From Chlamydiota bacterium (GTDB taxonomy: Bacteria > Chlamydiota > Chlamydiia > Chlamydiales > Simkaniaceae): a stretch of 5,408 nucleotides of DNA. The notes under the pieces were generated by a model. That model was not told where the DNA came from. It saw nothing but the letters and a program-made list of their open reading frames with translations, and did no database searches. The position numbers and the translations under genes were made by a program. The stretch's first letter is position 1. Every line of letters begins with the position of its first letter. Positions 1-5,225 of this stretch are shown here, in pieces. The stretch is from assembly GCA_021772295.1 (NCBI GenBank), contig JAJFMG010000148.1, positions 1-5,408 on the forward strand, in the 5' to 3' direction.

Positions 1-135
1 GCACCTGCTGTAGATACAAACGCAGACGCACCTGCTGTAGATACAAACGCAGACGCACCTGCTGTAGATACAAACGCAGACGCACCTGCTGTAGATACAA
101 ACGAAGACGCACCTGCTGTAGATACAAACGCAGAC
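1..135 (+). repeat. Five tandem 27-bp repeats encoding a nonapeptide
   Basis: Five head-to-tail copies of a 27-bp unit start at 1, 28, 55, 82 and 109. Four are identical. The copy at 82-108 differs by one base (C to A at 104), which changes Ala to Glu. The unit length is a multiple of three, so copy-number change keeps the frame. The near-perfect identity indicates recent expansion or homogenisation by slippage or recombination. The array may extend to the left of the window. Confidence 0.95.
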
Positions 136-162
136 GCAGAAGAGTTTGTAGACGCAGAATAG
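1..162 (+). CDS. C-terminal end of an acidic tandem-repeat protein (5' end outside window)
   Basis: The frame is open from the first base and encodes five consecutive nonapeptides APAVDTNAD (the fourth reads APAVDTNED), then AEEFVDAE, then TAG at 160-162. The start lies outside the window, so only 53 residues are visible. Third codon positions are mostly A, T or C as in the neighbouring genes. The acidic Ala/Asp repeat is low-complexity and probably disordered. No conserved domain is visible and I do not recognise the protein. After the TAG the same frame continues through another amber codon (178-180) to TAA at 211-213, so the original C-terminus was probably 17 codon positions longer (ending EVESGN). 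A strong terminator follows at 264-298, which supports this being the end of a transcription unit. Strand choice is an inference: the reverse strand of the repeat also has open frames, but the terminator orientation and codon pattern favour plus. Confidence 0.6.
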   Translation, partial: APAVDTNADAPAVDTNADAPAVDTNADAPAVDTNEDAPAVDTNADAEEFVDAE

Positions 163-195
163 TTTGTAGATGCAGAATAGTTTGTAGATGCAGAA
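136..195 (+). repeat. 18-bp repeats with in-frame amber codons
   Basis: Three full 18-bp units (136-153, 154-171, 172-189) and a partial fourth (190-195) follow the 27-bp array. The first unit reads Ala-Glu-Glu-Phe-Val-Asp. In units two and three the third codon GAG is TAG and the last codon GAC is GAT, so these two units are identical to each other. This suggests that a nonsense mutation arose in one unit and was then copied by duplication. Confidence 0.85.
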
Positions 196-213
196 GTCGA
201 ATCTGGTAATTAA
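163..213 (+). pseudogene. Former C-terminal extension of the repeat protein, now beyond an amber stop
   Basis: In the frame of the upstream repeat protein the bases after TAG (160-162) still encode FVDAE, a second TAG at 178-180, then FVDAEVESGN and TAA at 211-213. The unbroken repeat periodicity and the clean ochre stop just ahead of the hairpins suggest that this was coding until recently. Amber readthrough cannot be excluded from sequence alone. Confidence 0.5.
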
Positions 214-252
214 TCCAGATTCTTCATTACTGTAATTTTGTATTCATTACAG
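199..252 (+). other. Two small inverted repeats after the repeat gene
   Basis: GAATCTGG (199-206) pairs perfectly with CCAGATTC (215-222) around an 8-nt loop that carries the ochre codon. CTGTAAT (230-236) pairs with ATTACAG (246-252) around a 9-nt loop. Neither is followed by a long T-run, so they are not convincing terminators on their own. They may stabilise the mRNA 3' end together with the stronger hairpin downstream. Confidence 0.4.
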
Positions 253-263
253 AAGTTATTTTT

Positions 264-298
264 AAGAAGCATTTACTTTCGTAAATGCTTCTTTTTTT
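264..298 (+). terminator. Strong rho-independent terminator
   Basis: A perfect 13-bp stem pairs 264-276 with 281-293 around a TTTC loop. It ends in a run of T's (292-298). This terminates the upstream repeat-protein transcript. The stem begins with A's and ends in T's, so it could also act on transcripts from the opposite strand, but no minus-strand gene lies to its right. Confidence 0.9.
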
Positions 299-606
299 AC
301 TTAACTGAAAGAGCTACATAGAAGTCACTATTTGACTCTAAATATTTTTTGATATACAAGACTGTTGATTTTTTTGAGCTCCAATTCAAAAAAATACAAA
401 GTTAGCAAAATGTTAAGTGGTACTTTTCGGGTGCTGAGACTAAGTTGAAATGGATAGGTGATGTCGATTCAATTAAATAGTTTTTTATCCTTTTCTTTAT
501 TTGGCCTTAATAATACTATTTTTGGGCATATAAAAAATATATGAGAGGATGACGTCTTTAAAACATCCTTTCTTTAGAAATATAGTCATTTTTAGGAGGT
601 TTTTCT
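299..606 (+). other. Intergenic leader region with AT inverted repeat and UTR hairpin
   Basis: About 300 bases without a supported gene. A perfect 10-bp inverted repeat made almost only of A and T lies at 368-377 and 386-395 (8-nt loop). A 9-bp stem with one G-T pair joins 543-551 to 564-572 in the presumed 5' UTR, about 20 bases before the Shine-Dalgarno. The promoter of the next gene should be here. TATAAA at 529-534 and TAATAC at 511-516 are possible -10 elements, but I see no matching -35 at the right spacing. A 27-codon ATG frame at 461-544 has no good ribosome binding site. Confidence 0.5.
594..599 (+). promoter_or_regulatory. Consensus Shine-Dalgarno for the 289-aa gene
   Basis: AGGAGG, a full anti-16S match, sits 7 bases before the ATG at 607. 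It fixes this start and predicts strong translation. Confidence 0.9.
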
Positions 607-1476
607 ATGGCTAATCCAGTTTCACTCTCAGGTGTTCAAACACTTGATCAGAATACTCTGAACGCTTCAACTGATAAAAGATCTGATAGCAGTGCAGATG
701 TTAATACAAGTACAATTGCTTCAGCAGGGCCTTCAAAAGAAGTAGGCTTGCTTTCAAAAATAGGAAACGGTGTGAAATATTTATTTTGCGATCTTCCTAA
801 ATATATAATTAATTTTATTACATGTGGGTGCTTATTTGCTGAAGATACAAATGATATAGATCCTACAGTTGTAAGTACTGAAACAGAACCGTCTTTAATT
901 GAACGGATTAATGATGCGGCTGCAAGACTAGCGTCGGATGTTGTAGGTGAACAAACTGTTGAGCAGGAAATTCAAACATTAGAGGATATTCTTCTGATTG
1001 ATGTGAGCGATGCGACAGGTAAAGAAAAGACTGAATTAGTTGCATCTGTAATGAGTTCTTTTAATGAGAATATCTCACAAGATTTGAAAGATATTATTTA
1101 TGGAGCAGTATCAACTGCGCTACCAGAAGGTGATGAAAGAACTGGAGAGGCTTTATTTGCTGAAGATCCATTTGCTCAAGCTCCTGTACTCGCAAATTTA
1201 AAACCTGTGTGTTCTTCTATTCAAAATATGAAAAATACAACTAATTTTGGAGATCCTTCTAAAGTAAGAGAGGTTCTAGGATTTGTAGATGCTGTCAGAA
1301 ATATTGAATTAACGGAGACTAGCCGCTTAATTCTATGTCAAGCTGCAAAGGAACATTTGCAGGGAACGTCTGAAGAGCTCACTGAAGTAAAAGCTCACAT
1401 AAATCCAAGATTATTTGGATCTCAAGGTGAAGCAGCTTCTATGGCTGAGAGGACTGAAATAGAGTTTTACTCGTGA
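607..1476 (+). CDS. Hypothetical 289-aa protein, possible secreted/effector-type protein
   Basis: I do not recognise this protein. Residues 1-45 are rich in Ser, Thr, Asn and Asp and look disordered, with no classical signal peptide. Such N-termini are common in type III secreted chlamydial proteins, but that is inference. Residues 53-77 form the only hydrophobic patch, with aromatic and Ile residues and Cys at 61, 73 and 75. It is too short and polar for a confident membrane helix, but it could bind a membrane. Residues 95-290 look mostly helical and acidic, with further Cys at 202 and 244. The motif LFAED occurs twice (76-80 and 183-187), each encoded by the same 15 bases. The start is set by a consensus Shine-Dalgarno. 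The gene lies between two strong terminators, so it is probably transcribed alone. It could be a lineage-restricted protein; the CDS itself is very likely real. Confidence 0.85.
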   Translation: MANPVSLSGVQTLDQNTLNASTDKRSDSSADVNTSTIASAGPSKEVGLLSKIGNGVKYLFCDLPKYIINFITCGCLFAEDTNDIDPTVVSTETEPSLIERINDAAARLASDVVGEQTVEQEIQTLEDILLIDVSDATGKEKTELVASVMSSFNENISQDLKDIIYGAVSTALPEGDERTGEALFAEDPFAQAPVLANLKPVCSSIQNMKNTTNFGDPSKVREVLGFVDAVRNIELTETSRLILCQAAKEHLQGTSEELTEVKAHINPRLFGSQGEAASMAERTEIEFYS

Positions 1477-1504
1477 AGTTGAATGAGAAAGAAGGATAAT
1501 TCTT

Positions 1505-1532
1505 GATAGATAAAGTTCTATCCTAATTTTTT
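1505..1532 (+). terminator. Weak hairpin preceding the main terminator
   Basis: GATAGA (1505-1510) pairs with TCTATC (1517-1522) around a 6-nt loop. It is followed after CTAA by six T's (1527-1532). The stem is short and AT-rich, so it is at most an auxiliary terminator just ahead of the GC-rich one. Confidence 0.3.
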
Positions 1533-1535
1533 GTA

Positions 1536-1564
1536 GCCACCCAAGATAATGGGTGGCATTTTTT
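1536..1564 (+). terminator. Rho-independent terminator of the 289-aa gene
   Basis: GCCACCC (1536-1542) pairs perfectly with GGGTGGC (1551-1557) around an 8-nt loop. A T-rich tail follows (1559-1564). It lies 60 bases after the stop of the 289-residue gene and separates it from the downstream unit. Confidence 0.88.
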
Positions 1565-1580
1565 ATAGTAAGCCAAACTA

Positions 1581-1590
1581 TATATTATAT
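1581..1590 (+). promoter_or_regulatory. Candidate -10 region for the downstream operon
   Basis: The AT-only decamer TATATTATAT lies just after the terminator and upstream of the first ribosome binding site of the next unit, where a promoter is expected. The matching -35 position (about 1560-1565, TTTTTA) is poor and overlaps the terminator tail, so this is a weak call. Confidence 0.25.
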
Positions 1591-1621
1591 TTGCGGAAGT
1601 TCCTTTATGGAGGGGATTTCT

Positions 1622-1720
1622 ATGCAAAATCTTGGAGCGAGAATCGCTGCATATCACATATGGTTCTTGCAAAAGAATGGAATATTTTGCAAAATAACTC
1701 CTTCATTTAAAATCTCTTAA
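1622..1720 (+). CDS. Possible 32-aa leader peptide ORF
   Basis: ATG at 1622 follows GGAGGGG (1609-1615) with a 6-base spacer, a far better ribosome binding site than that of the large gene behind it. The frame encodes 32 residues (start MQNLGARIAAYH, end ITPSFKIS) and stops at TAA 1718-1720, 14 bases before the next ATG. The peptide is unlike anything I recognise. It has no run of one amino acid that would suggest classical attenuation. The stop overlaps the weak AAAGG ribosome binding site of the next gene, so terminating ribosomes could re-initiate there. It is in a different frame from the large gene, so it is not simply an N-terminal extension. It may be a real small protein, a leader, or chance. 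Confidence 0.4.
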   Translation: MQNLGARIAAYHIWFLQKNGIFCKITPSFKIS

Positions 1721-1734
1721 AGGTTCCATTTAAT

Positions 1735-3645
1735 ATGCGACGATCTATTTGTTATTCAGAGCCCAAAGCTGCTATTGCAGGAATGGTGTCAAATTGGAAA
1801 TTTATTTATACATCTGAAAATTCTCTTTCTAAGGGCACGACTCTTAAGTTTGATTTAGCAAGTCATGGCGAAGAAATTGATTGGGAAATTCCAGTAGTTG
1901 GATCAAAGAAAAAATCTAATTTTATCTGGATGGAATTATCTGATGGAAAAATACTTAATGGTAAGCTTGTTGATCCAAAAGATCCTAAGTGTTCTATTTT
2001 TGAATTCTTATTACCTCAAGAAGTAGGAGCTGGTGAGAGTTTTGCTATTATGTTAGGTGCCTTTGGTAAAGAGAAAGGTGGTAATGGAGCGCAGCAATTT
2101 GTCCAAAGAAGAAAGCCTTTCTATTTGCATATTGAACCAAAAAGTAAAAAAGAGAGCAAAGAGGTTGAGGAGTTTTACGTAGACATTAAGGGTGGAAAAC
2201 TCTCGTCCATTCGGATCTTGGTGCCATCTTCTGTTAATAAAAATCAGAGGTTTGATGTTGTAGTTAGGTTCGAAGATCAATTTGGAAATTTGACGGGAAA
2301 TGCGCCAGAGGGAACATTGATTGAACTTAGTTATCAAAAGCTACGTGAAAATATATCCTGGAAACTTTTTGTTCCTGAAACGGGATTTATCACTCTTCCC
2401 AATCTTTATTTTAATGAAGAGGGGATCTATAAGATAAACCTTAAGAATCTAAGTACCAATGAAGAATTTGTTTCATCACCGATTAAATGTTTTGGGAGTA
2501 ACCCAGAATCACTTTTTTGGGGTGTATTTCATGGTGAAACGAAGTTATACAACACACCTGAAGATATAGAGTCATCTCTTAGATACATGCGAGATGATCA
2601 AGCAATGCAGTTTTTTGGAGTATCTCCGATAGAAGATGAGAAAGTCACTTCGAATGATCTTTGGAAAAAGGTGTCGAGTTTTGTTGCCGAGTTCAATGAA
2701 GAAGATCGATTTTCTTCATTTCTTGGGTTTCAATGGAATGGAGAGGCTGGAACAGAAGGGCTTCGAACGTTGGTCTATGCAAAGGACAATAAGCCTCTTC
2801 TTAGATTTAAAGATTCTAAGTCGAATCAATTAAAAAAGATCTATAAGAGTCACACGCCAAATGAAATCATTTCCATTCCAAGTTTCACTATGGGCTCTAA
2901 TGTTAAGTATGACTTTAAGAACTTTGATGCAGAATATGAACCTGTAGTTGAGATCTATAATGCATGGGGCTCCTCAGAGTGTCTTGAAAAGGAGGGCAAC
3001 CTAAGACCTATTAAGGGGAAAGGTAAAAAAGGAGTTCAAGAAAATAAGGATGGATCAATTCGACGTGCACTTAAACAAAACCATAGATTTGGGTTTACAG
3101 CAGGTGGCGTTGATAACAGAGGTGTTTTTGCAGAATTAAAAGAGGCTGGTCAAACGCAATATTCACCTGGTATTACAGCTGTACTTTCTAAAAATCATAC
3201 TAGAGATGCAATTTTTGCAGCTCTTCAGAAAAAAGCGTGTTTTGCAACAACAGGCGCTAGAATTATTCTTGGATTCGAAATTGCAAAGCATCCTATGGGA
3301 AGTGAGCTTTCAACAGAAGATAAGCCGGGTCTTGTATTCAATCGACACATTACAGGATTTGTAGCAGGTGTCTCAGATTTAAAAGAAGTAACTCTTTTTA
3401 GAAATGGGGATGTATTCCATACATTCGAATGCAAAGGAGATGAGTTAGAATTTACATTTGATGATGATGAAAATATCAAGAACCTGGTGATTAAGTCTCC
3501 AGATGATAGAGCTCCTTTTATTTTTTATTATCTGAGAGTTGTACAAAAGGATGGCCATATTGCATGGTCTACCCCAATTTGGATAGATCTTGTTAAAGTT
3601 AAGGCCCAAGCGCCTATTAAGAAAAAAATAAAAGCGAAGAAATAA
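1735..3645 (+). CDS. DUF3604/PHP-like protein with degenerate metal site (chlamydial CT425-type)
   Basis: This is a 636-residue soluble protein without signal peptide or membrane segments. Residues 1-255 are beta-rich, as in N-terminal regions of DUF3604 proteins. Residues 256-525 carry the recognisable core: FWGVFHGET (261-269, usually YWGDLHGHS/T), GFQWNG (331-336), VVEIYNAWGSSE (404-415), GFTAGGVDNRG (453-463), GITAVL with TRDAIFAAL (479-497), CFATTGARI (502-510) and HPMGSE (519-524). The C-terminus is a beta domain ending in a Lys-rich tail (622-636). In typical family members, related to PHP-type metal-dependent hydrolases, Asp and two His of the first motif and a later TDH-type motif bind metals. 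Here Asp is Val264, the second His is Glu268, and FGVSP (294-298) stands where TDH is expected, so catalysis is doubtful. An in-frame TAA at 1708-1710 makes 1735 the first ATG. Its ribosome site (AAAGG, 1719-1723) is weak. The next gene starts one base after its stop. The biological role is unknown. Confidence 0.88.
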   Translation: MRRSICYSEPKAAIAGMVSNWKFIYTSENSLSKGTTLKFDLASHGEEIDWEIPVVGSKKKSNFIWMELSDGKILNGKLVDPKDPKCSIFEFLLPQEVGAGESFAIMLGAFGKEKGGNGAQQFVQRRKPFYLHIEPKSKKESKEVEEFYVDIKGGKLSSIRILVPSSVNKNQRFDVVVRFEDQFGNLTGNAPEGTLIELSYQKLRENISWKLFVPETGFITLPNLYFNEEGIYKINLKNLSTNEEFVSSPIKCFGSNPESLFWGVFHGETKLYNTPEDIESSLRYMRDDQAMQFFGVSPIEDEKVTSNDLWKKVSSFVAEFNEEDRFSSFLGFQWNGEAGTEGLRTLVYAKDNKPLLRFKDSKSNQLKKIYKSHTPNEIISIPSFTMGSNVKYDFKNFDAEYEPVVEIYNAWGSSECLEKEGNLRPIKGKGKKGVQENKDGSIRRALKQNHRFGFTAGGVDNRGVFAELKEAGQTQYSPGITAVLSKNHTRDAIFAALQKKACFATTGARIILGFEIAKHPMGSELSTEDKPGLVFNRHITGFVAGVSDLKEVTLFRNGDVFHTFECKGDELEFTFDDDENIKNLVIKSPDDRAPFIFYYLRVVQKDGHIAWSTPIWIDLVKVKAQAPIKKKIKAKK

Positions 3646-3646
3646 G

Positions 3647-3835
3647 ATGAGGACGTTCTTTGTAACGTTTGGCTTAGCAATCTTATTTTTCATTTTATGC
3701 GCAATTGGACTTGGGATTGGTAGACTTATTACAGGTAAAACAATGTTTTCCTGTAATAAGTGTGGTAAGTTGCCAGGAAGTAAAAAAAAGTCATGCACAC
3801 TTTGTGAAAATAGAGATAAATGTAAGAAAAAATAG
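3647..3835 (+). CDS. Small membrane-anchored Cys-cluster protein, possibly NqrM-like
   Basis: This 62-residue protein has one N-terminal transmembrane helix (about residues 5-26) and then a basic tail with Cys at 36, 39, 50, 53 and 59, as CxxC, CxxC and a last single Cys. The layout (TFxxxxLxF, small-residue Gly/Ala helix end, charged residue, GKTxxxSC, C-terminal Cys group and Lys) resembles NqrM (DUF539). NqrM helps insert the iron centre of the Na+-pumping NADH:quinone reductase (Na+-NQR), and chlamydiae use this pump. NqrM usually has SCGG followed by CxC and C. The pairs here are CNKC and CTLC, so the match is partial and made by eye. A generic zinc-ribbon membrane protein is the alternative. 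Its ATG lies one base after the stop of the 636-residue gene, and no separate ribosome site is obvious, so translation is probably coupled. No nqr gene is visible in the window. Confidence 0.75.
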   Translation: MRTFFVTFGLAILFFILCAIGLGIGRLITGKTMFSCNKCGKLPGSKKKSCTLCENRDKCKKK

Positions 3836-3845
3836 ATTATTTTTT
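3827..3845. other. AT-only palindrome spanning both convergent stop codons
   Basis: AAAAAATA (3827-3834) and TATTTTTT (3838-3845) are perfect inverted arms around a 3-base loop. They contain the TAG of the plus-strand small gene (3833-3835) and the TAA of the minus-strand CBS gene (3837-3839). The A and T runs on each side could supply U-tracts in both directions, but the stem has no G-C pairs, so terminator activity is uncertain. Confidence 0.45.
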
Positions 3846-5141
3846 GGTGATCCGAATTTTTTCTATCGCGCGCTCAGAACAACGTATTACTTCTAACTCG
3901 AATGTATCTTGCAGTAATTTCCATCCAATTTTCGGGATGGTTCCGGCTTTATGATAGATGTAACCACCAAGTGTGTCGTATTCAGGGCTTTTGGGAAGGG
4001 AGATTCCAATCTGATTTTCAATGTCATATAGGTTCATTTTTGCATCTACAATAAAGTTGTTATCTGTTTCCTCTAAATAGAGTGTTTCTTCATCGATGTC
4101 ATATTCATCAGAAATTTCTCCAACAAGCTCTTCTAATATATCTTCAATGGTCACAATTCCTTCTGTGCCCCCATATTCGTCTACGACAATTGCTAAATGA
4201 ATTTTTTTTGCTTTGAACTCTTGTAGTAGATGAGAAATCTTTTTTGTTTCAGGTGCATAAATTACTGGAGTTATAAGTGTCTCTAGAGGTGTGTTAAGAA
4301 GTGTTGGGGTATTTTTACGGTGAGATTCAATATAGTAGTGCATGACGTCTTTTAGCAGTAAAACACCGACAATATTATCAATTGTATCTTTATATACAGG
4401 TATGCGGCTATAACCTTCTGTAATGAGCCTTTCTGCGGCTTTATGGACTGTTTGATTGATCGATAGGCAATAGACATCAACTCTTGGTACCATAACCTCT
4501 TTTGCAATGCGATCTCTAAAGGATGCAATTGAAGTGATGAGCTTCTGATCATGGTGGTCTAAATGCTTGCTCAGTTCTGTTTCATGTACAAATTCTAAAA
4601 TTCGCTCTTTGACATTGACTTGAGATTCTGCTTTGAGATTTTTTTGACTTGGAAAAAGAAGTTTTTGCAATTTTAACATTGGAAAGGTCAAAACGGAGAA
4701 AAGACATAAAAAGAGCGACCCAAAAGGCATGATGTATTTTAAAAAGAAGAGAGGGTTGTATGAGGCAAGTAACCGAAAACTAAAATCAACAAGAAGCCCA
4801 AATATGGTTAAAAGAGCAATAATTATAGAGGTCCAATATAGCGTGAGCCCAAAACTTACATAAGCCTTATCAAAGATATGTATCAGAGTTAAAAAAGCCG
4901 TGGCTGCATACAAAATCCTTAGAATCTGTTTCGAGAAGCTAATAATAAAGTAGAGGCTTCCCCAGACGTCTTTTGGAAAGATTTTGCGTATGAAAAAGTA
5001 ATAAAAAAAATGTTTTTGCTTTCTATAAAACTCACGCTTTGTTCGAACCCGCCCAAGAGACTGGAAGGATTTTGTCATGCAAGTAAGGGCGACTGCTCCG
5101 ATTAAAAAAAGAAGAGGAAAGAAAATGGAATCAAAGGACAT
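3837..5141 (-). CDS. HlyC/CorC-family CBS-pair membrane protein (TlyC/CorC-like)
   Basis: This is a 434-residue inner-membrane protein of the HlyC/CorC (CNNM-like) family. Residues 1-155 hold about four hydrophobic segments (roughly 6-22, 63-90, 95-120, 130-155) in the place of the DUF21 domain, but the usual start of that domain (FSGSETAL-like) is diverged. A linker with ELSKHLDHHDQKLI (189-202) leads to the first CBS repeat, marked by VMVPRVDVYCL (216-226) and GYSRIPVYKDTIDNIVGV (243-260). The second CBS repeat ends in VVDEYGGTEGIVTIEDILEE (319-338), the family signature. The CorC_HlyC C-terminal domain covers about 355-432 (EYDTLGGYI near 387-395). Such proteins are linked to Mg2+ or Co2+ efflux, and E. 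coli YbeX is also linked to ribosome metabolism. Haemolysin is a historical name only. A stop lies three codons upstream of the ATG, and no good Shine-Dalgarno is seen. It follows ybeY on the same strand by 84 bases, probably as an operon. Confidence 0.95.
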   Translation of the reverse strand: MSFDSIFFPLLFLIGAVALTCMTKSFQSLGRVRTKREFYRKQKHFFYYFFIRKIFPKDVWGSLYFIISFSKQILRILYAATAFLTLIHIFDKAYVSFGLTLYWTSIIIALLTIFGLLVDFSFRLLASYNPLFFLKYIMPFGSLFLCLFSVLTFPMLKLQKLLFPSQKNLKAESQVNVKERILEFVHETELSKHLDHHDQKLITSIASFRDRIAKEVMVPRVDVYCLSINQTVHKAAERLITEGYSRIPVYKDTIDNIVGVLLLKDVMHYYIESHRKNTPTLLNTPLETLITPVIYAPETKKISHLLQEFKAKKIHLAIVVDEYGGTEGIVTIEDILEELVGEISDEYDIDEETLYLEETDNNFIVDAKMNLYDIENQIGISLPKSPEYDTLGGYIYHKAGTIPKIGWKLLQDTFELEVIRCSERAIEKIRITKK

Positions 5142-5225
5142 ATAATTTTAGGCTTTTTATCTGAGTTCATAATGCTTTTCATGGAAATATGCAATGTATA
5201 TTTCGCTGAGGTTATGACATGCAAT
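5142..5225 (-). other. Short ybeY-CBS intergenic spacer
   Basis: This 84-base spacer is AT-rich and carries an imperfectly placed 7-bp inverted repeat, GAAATAT (5184-5190) with ATATTTC (5198-5204). There is no T-run terminator in the minus direction and no clear promoter, so cotranscription of the two minus-strand genes is likely. Confidence 0.4.

Noticed and set aside
1..195. CRISPR-like array
   Set aside because: The units are directly adjacent with no unique spacers and keep a coding frame, so this is a coding tandem repeat.
368..395. AT inverted repeat as a terminator
   Set aside because: The stem is nearly all A-T and no gene ends just before it. A stronger terminator already lies at 264-298.
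461..544. 27-codon ATG frame in the leader of the 289-aa gene
   Set aside because: It has no credible Shine-Dalgarno and sits in AT-rich non-coding DNA just before a hairpin. A frame this short is expected by chance.
1622..1735. Frameshifted N-terminus of the 636-aa protein
   Set aside because: The short ORF is in another frame with its own stop, its peptide does not look like an extension of the family, and the 1735 start gives a complete-looking N-terminus.
3445..3798. Minus-strand open frame across the end of the 636-aa gene and the small gene
   Set aside because: It overlaps two well-supported plus-strand genes, has no ribosome site and encodes no recognisable protein.
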